From Amborella trichopoda (taxonomy: Eukaryota > Streptophyta > Magnoliopsida > Amborellales > Amborellaceae), in assembly GCF_000471905.2 (NCBI RefSeq), contig NW_006499801.1, forward strand, positions 1,760,415 through 1,824,414: 64,000 nucleotides of DNA, written 5' to 3'. How positions within the stretch are numbered: position 1 is the stretch's first letter; every line of letters starts with the position of its first letter. Under the pieces are notes generated by a model. The model did not search any database. It was not told where the DNA came from and worked only from the letters and a program-made list of their open reading frames with translations. Positions 11,379 through 21,762 of this stretch are shown piece by piece. The position numbers and the translations under genes are program-made.

Positions 11379-11695
11379 GAGAAAATTACGTTAATGCCTG
11401 TTATAATATGCTTTTTTACGGATACACCTTTGAGTTTTCGTTATCATCGGGATGTTCATTTTTTCTCTTTCACAACGATATTTTAAAAAAAATATGATTT
11501 TACCTATTTTCGGATGTTGAATAACATAATTCAAAATTTCGATTTCGGTGTCGAAGAAATGAATTAATAATTTTCGGTTGAAGAACGGAAAACGAAAATA
11601 GCTGTTTTAACCTTCTTGTGCTGGAACAACCGAAATTAGTGTTTTCAGGTGTTGAACAATCGAAAATCTAATTTCGGTTGTTCAACATTCAAAAA
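11379..11695 (+). repeat. Left terminal inverted repeat of MULE
   Basis: Pairs with the reverse complement of about 19595-19865. Conserved blocks include TTATAATATGC, ACGGATACACCTTTGAGT, GTTTTAACCTTCT and AACAATCGAAAATCTAAT. The left copy has an extra stretch near 11535-11590. Confidence 0.9.
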
Positions 11696-12239
11696 TGTGA
11701 ATTGCTCTCCCTAACAACTGAAATTAAGTTTTCCGGTTGTTCAAAAATCGAAATTTTGATTTTGGTTTTTCAATAATCGAAATTTTGTGGAGTTCGGTTT
11801 TTTATTAACCGAAAATATTCGTGCCTATTTTTCCCACGTTTTAGCGTAATAAATTTTTTATATATATATAAGGTTGCAGGAAAACAAGCCAAATACAATA
11901 TCATACCTTTTTTACTTTCCCCCAATACAATATCTCACGATATTAGCTCATAGTCGGGCTTGGTGTTCTTACTCTTACCTTATGTTGTTAATTATTTTTG
12001 TTAATTTTCTTACAATTAACAGAGCAGTTTGTTAATTTTGTTACAATTGATTATTTTGAGCAGTTATTTTTTTTTTTGTTTATTGATTATTTTTCCTTTT
12101 ATAGTAGTGCACTATTTGAATTTGTTATGTAATACTCACATTTCATGAACCCTAAAATAGTTAGAAATATCTAAATTGATTGTATTCTTTATTGTATCAA
12201 TTTATTGTAACAACACAAATTATATTATCCATTTAATAT

Positions 12240-14530
12240 AATAGCATTGACGATAGTTAATGAGGGAATGCAACTGGTATTCCGATATGGGGGGTCATTT
12301 GAAATAAATGCAAACGACGGTCATATCTTTTACAAAGGAAGAAAATTTAAGGTTACAAAGTATAATGGAAATAGTTATTTGGAGGAACTAAAAAGTTATT
12401 TTAGTAATTTAACAATGTGTGATCCAAACAATTTAGTCATTGTGTACCACAACATAAGTCTTTTTAGTGGGCTTGATTTTATTGATGTAAGTGATGATGT
12501 AGATATATATTTTATGTTGGGGTGAAAATCTTCTAAAATTGTTGTTCATTTTCAAGAAATAGGTGCCTTTACAATGGAGTCAGAACGGGAATCTATTGGT
12601 GATGGTTCATTTTTAAGAAATAGGTATATCTACAATTAACTTTTTTATCTGTAATTTGCTTTATTTTATTCTTTTATGTATATAAATTGTTGTTTCATCT
12701 TACACTCTATCTTTTGTCAATAGTCTGCGTAACACGTTAACTAATCAAGATCAAAACATTAAAGTGGCATCTAACCCTGAGCTTGTATCAGAGCGTGATA
12801 TGGAGGATATTGAACCACTAGAGAGCCCATGTAGAGGAGTTGGTAACGAGGTTCAATTGAATATAGGGCAATATTTTGAAAGTGCCAATGAATGCCGGCA
12901 TCTTGTTAATTTTGCAATCCACAATAATTTTGTTTTGAAATTTGACAAAAGTGAATTGGGACAAGTGTGGGCAAGTTGTAAGGCAAAAGGATGCACATAG
13001 CAAGTGCGGTGCTTACGAGTTAGTAGTACGACATACTTCAAAGTGAAATCTATGGTTAAGGAATACACATGTAGTGGTCCAATGGGGAGGGTCCATCAGC
13101 CAATAGCTCATAGTGATTGGGTGGCAAAAAAATTAAAGCCCGCCTTAGTGACCAACCAAAAATTAAAGCTAAAAACATCGTAAATGATGTTCAACATGAT
13201 CATGGTGTTAGGCTTTCCTACATGCAAGCTTTGTAGGGAAAAGATTTAGCTAGAGAGATGATAGATGGATCACATGAACAACAATATCATGACCCCCCTG
13301 TATGCGGAGAAGCTCTGAAGAACCAACCCAAGAGTCGAAGTTCGCATTAACATAGATGAAGGAGTTCAAACGACTATTCATTGATTATCGTCCATGCATC
13401 ATGAGTTTTGTTAATGGATGCAGGTCGTTAATTGGTATTGATGACACATTCTTAAAATAAAAATATCAAGGCATATTATTGTGCATCATTTATATAGATG
13501 CAAATAATGGACTCTTTCCATTGGCATTTGCAATGGTCGAGAAGAAGAACTACAGAAGTTGATATTGGTTCTTAAGTATAAAAAGTGAGTTATTAAATGA
13601 GTTTTCTAATCTGCATGCCTTAACAATTATATCAGATCGACAAAAAAAAATAAAAAAATGTTTTCCCACGTGTTTTCCAGCATTATGCATGCGACATATG
13701 GGAGAGAATTTCAAAGGATTTATAAAGAAGACAACAAACACCGAAGTATTGCTGATATTGTTTTTGAAGGCTACCCGTAAAGTGACTATTAGTGGGTTTG
13801 AAAAAATTATGTTTGACATACAGTGTGCTGACCTTGAAGCATATGAGTGGATTAAGAAAATCCCTCCCAAATACTAGGCAGATGCCTATTTCCTAAGGAC
13901 AAGATACAATCATCTTACGTTTAGCATAGCCGAGTCATTCAATATTTGGATAATGTCAGTTGGAGATATACCGATAATTACAATGTGTGAAGAAATAAGG
14001 GTACAGTTGATGACCAGGTTTGAAGAGAAGATGGAGTTAGGTGATAGTTGAAGCGGCCTGCTAGTATCAAAAGCCCAAGAATTACTGAACTTGAGAAAGA
14101 TGAAGGCTAGATTTTTTTACATAGTTATATCCGCTATGGATACACAGCTTGAGATCTACTTGTCGATCTAACTCATTGGACATGCAGTGGTAGAAAATGG
14201 CAACTCAGTGTCATACCGTGTACTCATGCGATTGTGGCTATTAACCATATACATTTGGATCCCACTGCATACTGCCTTCAGTATTTCACAGTGGAAACAT
14301 TTAAAAAGGCCTTTCAAACTCCCTTTGGGCCTGTCCCCGATGATATTGAGTTGACAGGTTTGTTGAACCGTACAATGTTGCCACCAATGACGACACGCCT
14401 TCCTGGTTGACTGAAAAAGCAACGAAAAAGATCAAAGACTGAGCAGCCCATCACCAAGCTTATGAAATGCAAACGAAGCGGCACAATGGGTCATAATAGG
14501 ATGACATGCAGAGAACCGATAGAGTGAATT
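12240..14530 (+). pseudogene. MuDR-type MULE transposase, decayed
   Basis: Pieces in order. 12247-12525: N-terminal region (IFYKGRKFKVTKYNG, then SDDVDIYFML); it begins with TTG, so the true start is unclear. A probable intron 12622-12722 joins to the MuDR DNA-binding region, ending VWASCKAKGCT. There a TAG (12998-13000) stands where the family has tryptophan; the frame continues to KEYTCSGP. The DDE core has IGIDDTFLK near 13435-13460, DANNGLFPLAFAMVEKKNY, SDRQKKIKK and MRHMGENF. A SWIM-type PCTHAIVAINHIH follows near 14218-14256, then a damaged zinc knuckle near 14465-14510 (second Cys replaced by Ser). There are several stops and frameshifts (for example about 13234, 13457 and 13877). It would have been the transposase moving this element; now dead. 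Confidence 0.9.
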
Positions 14531-14749
14531 ATTTGTTGTCAATCTTGTGTTTTTGTATGGATGAATTGAGTGATTTTGGTGCTGTCAATCTTGTCTTGTA
14601 TTTGGTGTTAGTGTGAATTGAGTGATTTAAGTGTTGATCTGAATCTGGTTACAATTCACTGTAATATAATTCTAATAGAAGATAAAAGAGCAATAAAACA
14701 TAAAAGAGCATTCAATGAAAATCCACTGTAATATAAGAAGATTCAATGA

Positions 14750-15290
14750 AAATTGTGATTTCAGTTGTTCAACAACCGCAATTTTGGAAATTTCAAATGT
14801 TGAACTACCAAATTCTGAAAATTTTGGTTGTTGAACAACCAAATTTCTGATTGCGAAGATCCAAGGAGCTTATGGAATTCACAATCACAAATTCGGTTTT
14901 TGAACAACCAAAATTGGGATAATTTTTGTTGTTCAGCAACCGAAATTGGGATTTCGATTGTTCAACAAACGAAAGCACAAACATTGCGGTTGTTGAACAA
15001 CTGAATTTCTGACTGCGAAGATCCAGGGAGCTTCTGGAATTCGTAGTCATAATTTCGGTTTTTGATCAACCGAATTTGAGATTTCGGTTGTTCAACAATC
15101 GAAATTGGGAATCACAAAAATGTCGGTTGTTGAACAACCGAATTTCTGACTGCGAAGTTCTAGGGAGCTTAGGGAATTCGCAATCGCAATTTCAGTTTTT
15201 AAACAACCGAATTTTTTATTGCAAAGACAACCTCGGTTATTCAACAAACGAAATTGTGAATTCAGTTGTTCAATGACATCATGCAAGCGT
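14750..15290. repeat. MULE internal hairpin array
   Basis: Three larger tandem units mark the block: TTTCTGATTGCGAAG or its variant recurs at about 14840, 15003 and 15141. Within and between them a palindrome close to GGTTGTTGAACAACCGAA recurs at least eight times. The same palindrome occurs inside both terminal inverted repeats. It lies just beyond the transposase, between the two convergent genes. Confidence 0.85.
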
Positions 15291-15404
15291 TGTATAGTAA
15301 TATGATGCAACGACCTTAAAAAACCATTTTATGACCTAGAGTTGTTTTTTGAGGTGACTCATTTCGACCATATCTAGGGTTCAAATTGAACTTTTTTTTT
15401 TGGG

Positions 15405-15520
15405 GGGGATTGATTATTGAAATGAAAAGAGTGTGTGTGCAAAATTTTGGGTCATACAAATACCACAAACATGGTTTTCTAGAAGTGTCGTAGCATTATA
15501 CTATGATACAACCGTTGCAT
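15405..15520 (+). repeat. Dispersed repeat shared with 60975-61085
   Basis: A block containing ATGAAAAGAGTGT, then CAAATTTTG-like sequence, then ATGGTTTTCTAGAAGT and CCGTTGCA. It resembles a second copy at 60975-61085 that lies outside the MULE, in the MO25/Tim44 intergenic region. Confidence 0.55.
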
Positions 15521-15530
15521 TGGATCATTA

Positions 15531-15531
<1 letters not shown>

Positions 15532-15571
<40 letters not shown>

Positions 15572-16071
15572 NNNNNNNNNNNNNNNNNNNNNNNNNNNNN
15601 NNNNNNNNNNNNNNNNNNNNNNNNNNNNNNNNNNNNNNNNNNNNNNNNNNNNNNNNNNNNNNNNNNNNNNNNNNNNNNNNNNNNNNNNNNNNNNNNNNNN
15701 NNNNNNNNNNNNNNNNNNNNNNNNNNNNNNNNNNNNNNNNNNNNNNNNNNNNNNNNNNNNNNNNNNNNNNNNNNNNNNNNNNNNNNNNNNNNNNNNNNNN
15801 NNNNNNNNNNNNNNNNNNNNNNNNNNNNNNNNNNNNNNNNNNNNNNNNNNNNNNNNNNNNNNNNNNNNNNNNNNNNNNNNNNNNNNNNNNNNNNNNNNNN
15901 NNNNNNNNNNNNNNNNNNNNNNNNNNNNNNNNNNNNNNNNNNNNNNNNNNNNNNNNNNNNNNNNNNNNNNNNNNNNNNNNNNNNNNNNNNNNNNNNNNNN
16001 NNNNNNNNNNNNNNNNNNNNNNNNNNNNNNNNNNNNNNNNNNNNNNNNNNNNNNNNNNNNNNNNNNNNNAC

Positions 16072-16113
<42 letters not shown>
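15532..16113. other. Assembly gap inside (TA)n
   Basis: TA repeats (15534-15571 and 16075-16112) flank 498 unknown bases (15572-16069). The gap size may be nominal. Translations across it have no meaning. Confidence 0.98.
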
Positions 16114-16115
<2 letters not shown>

Positions 16116-16281
16116 CACAACAAAGTACAAATAATTCCCAGAAAAATAAAATCACTTACAACATCCTTTAAAAACAATACAAATGTATTCAATGACCATT
16201 ACATTGCCCTTTCATAATATTACAACGGTCAAAATGACCATTACATTGCCAAAAAAATAAAATTACAAATACGCTTTCTCT

Positions 16282-18160
16282 TCAGCTGATACTGCTTCTG
16301 TCTCGTGTATGTCTTCTACGCTCCTCAACTGTAGGTTGTGTGGATGGAGCCAAATCTTCCGTAGCAGCCTGTCTACTCTCACCCACTACATCTTGTCCGC
16401 CTTGTTATTGTACAGCTTCATCATTAACTTCACGTTGTAATACTTCCATCCTAGCTTCTGTATCTTCCATGTTGACCGGTACAAACTTAGACAACATTTC
16501 AAACGCGTTGTTAACATGCTTATATACTTCAGGGTACCTCTTTTGTCTGTGTAAGTGCCTCTGCTAACATGATTATACTAGCCTTAAATGCACTAACCTG
16601 CAAAAACATTTTGTAGGCTAATATAAACATACAAACTGATTAGCAAATACAAAACTAAAGCAATTTGTAGGTTAAAATATATATACCAACTCATCCTCAT
16701 AGCCTAGAGGTCTCATTATATACTGTGGTTCATGTGCAGGAACCACCTCTTCTTCTTCCTGATTACGAGGTTGCAAAATGTCAATAGGTGGGTTAGCAAC
16801 ATTGTGTATGATAAGATGGGACACTCGGTTGTACCAAGCCTTGTACTCCTCTAAGGCCAACCCATTTGCAGTATCGACTTCAATGTCTGTCATCATGTGA
16901 TCATGGTGAGATAACCAATGATGAATCTTGTCAGAATTCACATTTCGCCAATCTCGCTACCCACTATGTTTGATGGACCTCTTACCAATAGATAAAGGTT
17001 TTATTAGAACGCCCTGTTTAGCTTCAAATTGGCGGGAAATACGATCTGGCATGTATAGGTCGGCAATATCATTAAAGATAAGAGTTACTATGCACATTGC
17101 AGTTTCGAATGTTTCATGCCTGTCATCTGAAATGGCTTCATCAGGCTTGAAGTACGGATTCCATATTACATGTTATATGAAGTGCAACACATATGACAAT
17201 CAGTCAATAAAAAAATTATAAATAGTATAATATAATTGAAAGTATTGAATATCAAAGTACAAACTGACCTCATTTAGTTAGAGGCTATCTAATTCTTGTA
17301 TAATGGGAAGCATCAAATTATGTAGATTGCCATAATAAATATTGGGTGGCTCCCACCATTTTGCCCTTGGCATATTTCTGAAATATCTTATGCGGTATAG
17401 GTCTCATATGCTTAATATGCTCATAAGACCAACAATGCATTACATTAAGATATGATAAGTTAAAATTTTCTAAGTAGTTAAAAGTATTATGCTTATATCT
17501 ATACAAAAAATAAATTTACCTGCATAAGAATGGCAGAACCACTGAAATGTCTTCGCTTGAAAGTACAAGCTTTTCCAAGTGAACGATATAGATATGCGAG
17601 GGTTGCAACACCATTCATATCTGCTAGCTTGCTCAATATATTTAAAGAATTGCAAGTACCTTGTTGGGACTGTTGCAACTGACGCATCAACGAAAATGGT
17701 AACGCTAATGAGGAATAGTAGATATGCTCGAGTATACCTGACTATTTCCACAGGGGATGCATTAGGTGGCAATCCCCTAAAATTAGCCTTCAACCATGAA
17801 TGTTTTATGGTTGTCAAGTTGCCTCCAATGGGGACTATACCCAAATTGTCCTCTATAAACTCGTGGAGATCACTGATAGGACGATATGTAACAGGCTGGC
17901 CATCTACAGCCAATCTTAAAATATCGTACACATCAAATAAAGTTGGAGTCATCTCACCAATTTGAATGTTATAATGGAATGAATTGGTCTCTGAGCGCCG
18001 CCTCTATGCATTGGTAGCAACCAAAGGATAATCAATTAAACCTGGTCGAATGATAGACAGAGCATCCAACCCAAAAGCGTTCACTAATTGAACTTGCTCT
18101 TCTGTTAGATGCCAATCGTTAAATTGAAAAGTCTTCTCATCGTTTTAAATTTCTTGTTTT
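16282..18160 (-). pseudogene. Plant mobile domain (PMD, MAIN-like) gene carried by MULE, decayed
   Basis: Read from about 18160 downward. The N-terminal part has HLTEEQVQLVNAFGLDAL and PLVATNA, then an in-frame TAG near 17999, then RRRSETNSFHYNIQIGE. This runs into the PMD signature MTPTLFDVYDILRLAVDGQPVT (the segment starting at 17952), which matches the family pattern of a threonine-rich TLxDVxxLLxLxxDGxPVT. Later blocks are WSYEHIKHMRPIP (about 17435-17395), RQFEAKQGVL (about 17030-17000), an HHWLSHHDHM region (about 16925) and a W..R.SHLI segment. A charged tail, VYKHVNNAFEMLSKFVPVN, leads to a stop at 16282-16284. Spliced introns probably separate the blocks; exact junctions are not resolved. 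The PMD is of uncertain biochemical role; host members (MAIN, MAIL1) act in genome stability and silencing. Contains several stops. Confidence 0.82.
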
Positions 18161-19594
18161 TCCTGAATATGACAAATATAACATGTACGAGTCACATTAT
18201 ATATGCACATGTACTTCCCATATGAAATTGAAACAAACTACAGTTTACTAAAAAATAATAAACTTATGGAAAGAGCATATGCATATATTCATATACCTGT
18301 CCTTCCCATATGTAATATCTGTAGTAGGCTAGGGTCCTACGGACCTCTTGAGTATCCCCCCTCTGGATGGATACCACTCATATTCACTGAAATCGAGACA
18401 TTAATAACTCATCATGCATATTACAATTACATTATGCATTTGCATGTACAATACTTGAATACAAGAATGCGATAATAAATTTACATATCGAACTATAAAT
18501 GGAGTTACTAACACATCTACAACTTGTATGTAATCCATATATCAGTAAATCATATATTACTAACAATGGAATGGGTTTGTATGTAATCCATATATCAGAA
18601 AATCATATATCACTAACAATGGAATTGGCATGAAGTATTGTGTGCAAAAAATTTGTTCTCATATGATAACCAAAACAATGTACCTATTCATCTATGTACC
18701 ATCTCTGTACCTATTCAAAATTTATGCTATAAGAAATTTTGAATTACAAAACCCACACCCATTCATTATAACTCCATTTCATACAACTAAAAGATTCGTT
18801 AAAAGGAGAAGAAATAAAAACAACTATTGTTTTTTGCTTTTATTATAACTCAAATGATATGTACAACAAAATACAAACAACAACATCCAACAACATAGAG
18901 AAACATACAAATATCTGTATTAAGCTACTAAATTTGAAATTACAAGTCCAACATAGCATAAGTCATACATTTTCAATGATAGCAGAGGGTGCTACATTAA
19001 GCTATGTATTTCAATTTACATATGGATTCATTTACATACATTCACAAAACACAAACCCATTCAACAACTGAAAAACCAAATCCCCAAAGAGCAAAATGAT
19101 ATAAACAACTTCCAAAAGCTTAAAAAAATAATAGAAATCACCCGTAAAAATCAAAATATATCGTCACAACCATTGGCACAACAACACATTTAACTATAGT
19201 AAGTTATTGATTTTGAGTTCTAACAAAACCCCCCAATTTTGAAGTTCTCAATAACCTTAAATTTACAAATTCTTAAACAATATAAACAAACATAACTCAA
19301 TAACTCATGTATATCATTAAAAAAATTTAAAAAATCCCAAACTTACAGTTATAAAAACCCCAAATAATACATACCTTCACTACAAATTAAAAATCCTCCA
19401 AATGACCTCAAAATGTGTCAAACGCCGTTATGATCTATCAAGATGCTTCTATCCATATCTAAATAGTGATTTCGGTAGTTAGATATGTAAGAAAGTGTGA
19501 AAAATAGGGGGATTGAATAATTTTGGATGTTTTGGACCGGTGCAGCCCAAAAACAGTGACAATTATTTTTTAAAACGAGCCCTGTATAATTTCG
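18161..19594. other. MULE interior spacer, upstream of PMD gene
   Basis: About 1.4 kb of very AT-rich sequence between the PMD gene and the right inverted repeat. It would contain the PMD promoter. A 60-base block with ATGTAATCCATATATCAG is repeated twice (about 18525 and 18577). No gene is recognised. Confidence 0.7.
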
Positions 19595-19865
19595 GATGTT
19601 GAACAATCGAAATTAGATTTTCGGTTGTTCAACACCCGAAAATACTAATTTCGGTTATTGACCAACCGAATCCAGCCCGAGAAGGTTAAAACAACTATTC
19701 CCATTTTTTTTGAATTCGGTTATTCAACAGTAAAAAATGGGTAAAGTCGTATTTTTAAGAAAATGTCATTATGAAAGGGAAAAAACAGACATCCTGAGAG
19801 TAACATAAACTCAAAGGTGTATCCGTAATAACGCATATTATAACAGATATTAGCGTAATTTTATC
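19595..19865 (-). repeat. Right terminal inverted repeat of MULE
   Basis: Reverse complement of the left repeat at 11379-11695, ending GTAATTTTATC, followed by the 9-bp duplication TTGGAATTT at 19866-19874. Confidence 0.9.
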
Positions 19866-19914
19866 TTGGAATTTTGATTGGGTACAAAAAGAACAAAGGG
19901 ATTAGGGAGTTTTG

Positions 19915-20290
19915 TAGGCACGTGAGCATTTGTGCTCCGTTAGAGAGAGATAGGGGAGAGCATGTGTGCTCCGTTAGAGATAGATAATGGAGAGCATGTG
20001 TGCTCTGTTAGAGAGAGAGAGCTGCATGGTGGGAGCTGCAGTCAAAAAAAAAAAGCACGCTCTTTAGAGAGAGAGGGCCCCTTCGTTCGGTTTCGTAGAC
20101 ACGTTAACATTTGTGCTCGTTAGAGAGAGAGAGTGAAAGTTAGAGATAAGGGTTGGGCATTTGCGCGCGTTAGGGTGGCTCGGTGGGAGGTGATGGCGCG
20201 CGTAAAATTGCATGCTAATTAAAGAAACGCAAATGTGGCTTGGTGGGAGATCATGGCGCGCGTAAAATTGCATTCTCAATAAAGAGCGTG
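19915..20290. repeat. GAGCAnnTGTGCTC-GAGAGA motif array, right of MULE
   Basis: Five or more copies of a dyad such as GAGCATGTGTGCTC followed by GTTAGAGAGAGA (about 19924, 19958, 19994, 20104), with decayed GC-rich relatives (GGGCATTTGCGCGCGTTAG, GGTGGGAGATCATGGCGCGCG) to 20290. Similar motifs reappear after the next element at 21070-21165. It resembles the GGGCAnnTGCCC array left of the MULE in architecture. Confidence 0.75.
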
Positions 20291-20292
20291 CG

Positions 20293-21060
20293 CGGGGTGG
20301 CAACGGGTGGACTGGAAAAAACAATATGGGTCCTCGACTTGGACCCATACCCAAAAAGACAACATGGGACACGAACCCATCTGGACCCAACCAAAAATAA
20401 AAATATTATTTATAATATTATGTTAAATATATACATGTATTATTTAAAAGATCAAGTGTATATAAGGTTGTAACTTTAAAATACAGAGTTAAGGAGCATC
20501 TCAAAAGTACCCTCTAATTTATTATCTAAATATCCAGATGTATAAATACAAAACAAAAAAAAAATTCGAGTATAGAAAATAGTGCATCATGTTACACATT
20601 ATCTAGACCATCCATTTTCAAGATTTTCCTATGTTTATAGGTCTATTTGATTTAAACCATTTTTTAAAATTAAAATTTTATACTTAAAGATGAAAATATA
20701 TTTTCAGGTCATCCTAAGAATTGTTGACACCGAAATTACATGTTATGATTAAATTTTAGATGTGTGCTTTAATTTAGTCGTTTAAGGTTGCAGCTTTATG
20801 CATATCACACCCTTATTTAAATATTATAACTAAAATCTATAGTTATATTTATTTAAATATTAATTAAATATTATTAAAATATTTTACATTTAATATTATT
20901 TATATAATGATACTATCCGGGTTAGGTTTGTGTCTGGTCCATATGAAACCATATCCAGACCTGAATAGTGTGCGGGTCTAATATTTGGACCTGGATCCGA
21001 CCTGTTAAGTCCAATTCTTGGCCCAATATCCGGACCCAAGTCCGGTCCAGTGCCACTTAG
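20293..21060. mobile_element. hAT-like non-autonomous element (tentative)
   Basis: Left end CGGGGTGGCAACGGGT resembles the usual hAT terminus, and the right end in reverse complement reads CTAAGTGGCACTGGACC. The terminal 100 bases at each side are rich in GGACC/GGTCC and GGATCC-type words unlike the surroundings. The motif array on either side appears interrupted by it. No clean 8-bp duplication could be read, so boundaries and class are tentative. A MITE of family A lies within (20450-20814). Confidence 0.45.
20450..20814. mobile_element. MITE family A, copy 1
   Basis: Left terminus GTATATAAGGTTGTAAC; right terminus in reverse complement TGCATAAAGCTGCAACCTTAAACGA. The interior has the family words GTGCATCATGTTACA and TTTTCAAGATTTTC. 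Same family as the copies at 27987, 28434, 37305, 43731, 49860 and 50256. Confidence 0.7.
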
Positions 21061-21065
21061 TGCAA

Positions 21066-21175
21066 TTATGCAGGCACGTGAGCATTTGTGCTCCTTAGAG
21101 AGAGAGAGTTAGAGAGGGAGTAAGAGTCGAGAGCATTTGTGCTTGTCAAAGAGAGAGAGGATCATTTGGTGGGAG
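21066..21175. repeat. GAGCAnnTGTGCTC-GAGAGA motif array, continued
   Basis: Two further copies (GAGCATTTGTGCTCCTTAGA and GAGCATTTGTGCTTGTC), each followed by GAGAGAGAG. They lie immediately right of the hAT-like element and start with GCACGTGAGCATTTGTGCTC, nearly the same start as at 19918. Confidence 0.75.
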
Positions 21176-21208
21176 ATAATACGGCCCCTCGTAGATGCCA
21201 AAATTTAT

Positions 21209-21753
21209 GGGAAATGTTTCTACGTGACCCCAACAACATATAAGTTATATGCGACCCTACTTCTATGCCATTTGATCCGAATCAAACGGCTATGATTGTT
21301 CATACCACAATGTCAAGTCAAACATTGTTTTATTTTTCATTTTTTCTCCATAAAACATTTTTTTTTATGTAAGTGTTGCGTCCCAACAGAAAATTAGGGC
21401 GAGCCTCACAAAAATATAAAAAAATTATTTTATGTACAAATATATGACCAAAATACCGCTGCAATTTTTAGGGGTATTCTGATAATTGTTCATCACCGAT
21501 AAATTTTTTTTAATATTTTTATCATGTGCGTCATTGTTAGATCTATGCTTGCCCCAAATTTTGCTTCAAAATTATTTGTAGAACAAAAATATAAAATAAA
21601 ACACTATGAGCCGTCTGACCAAGATCTAACGGTTGAGTACTAGCTTGTGACATTGTAACTCAAGCTATCTCAACCATCTATTCAGATCTGATGGCTGAGA
21701 CAAAAGGTCACATATATCATATATGTCGGTGGGGTCACATAACAAACCCTCCC
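21209..21753. mobile_element. MULE-type MITE, family B copy 1
   Basis: 545 bp bounded by a perfect 9-bp duplication AAAATTTAT (21200-21208 and 21754-21762). Ends: GGGAAATGTTTCTACGTGAC on the left and, in reverse complement, GGGAGGGTTTGTTATGTGAC on the right, with pairing continuing through the CATATA..ATATGTGACC region. No coding sequence. Interior words (ACCAAAATACC, ATCTAACGGTTGAG) are shared with the element at 39768-40247. Confidence 0.85.
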
Positions 21754-21762
21754 AAAATTTAT

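Larger units (their letters stand above)
11379..19865 (+). mobile_element. Mutator-like element (MULE) with transposase and PMD gene
   Basis: An 8487-bp element (including a 498-base gap) bounded by long terminal inverted repeats and a perfect 9-bp duplication. The left end GAGAAAATTACGTTAAT is matched in reverse complement by the right end GATAAAATTACGCTAAT; pairing continues through ACGGATACACCTTTGAGTTT and beyond. Inside, a MuDR-type transposase pseudogene (plus, about 12250-14530) and a plant-mobile-domain pseudogene (minus, about 16282-18160) converge on a hairpin-rich, TA-rich centre containing the gap. Both genes carry stops, so this copy is not autonomous. MULEs are known to carry extra genes, and the PMD fold was named for its occurrence in plant mobile elements. 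The terminal repeats still align over about 270 bp, with an extra stretch of roughly 50 bp in the left copy. Confidence 0.93.

Noticed and set aside
15433-16192. Long open frames (207-237 residues) on both strands across 15433-16192
   Set aside because: They are translations through the gap of unknown bases and flanking TA repeats (poly Tyr-Ile). They have no meaning as proteins.
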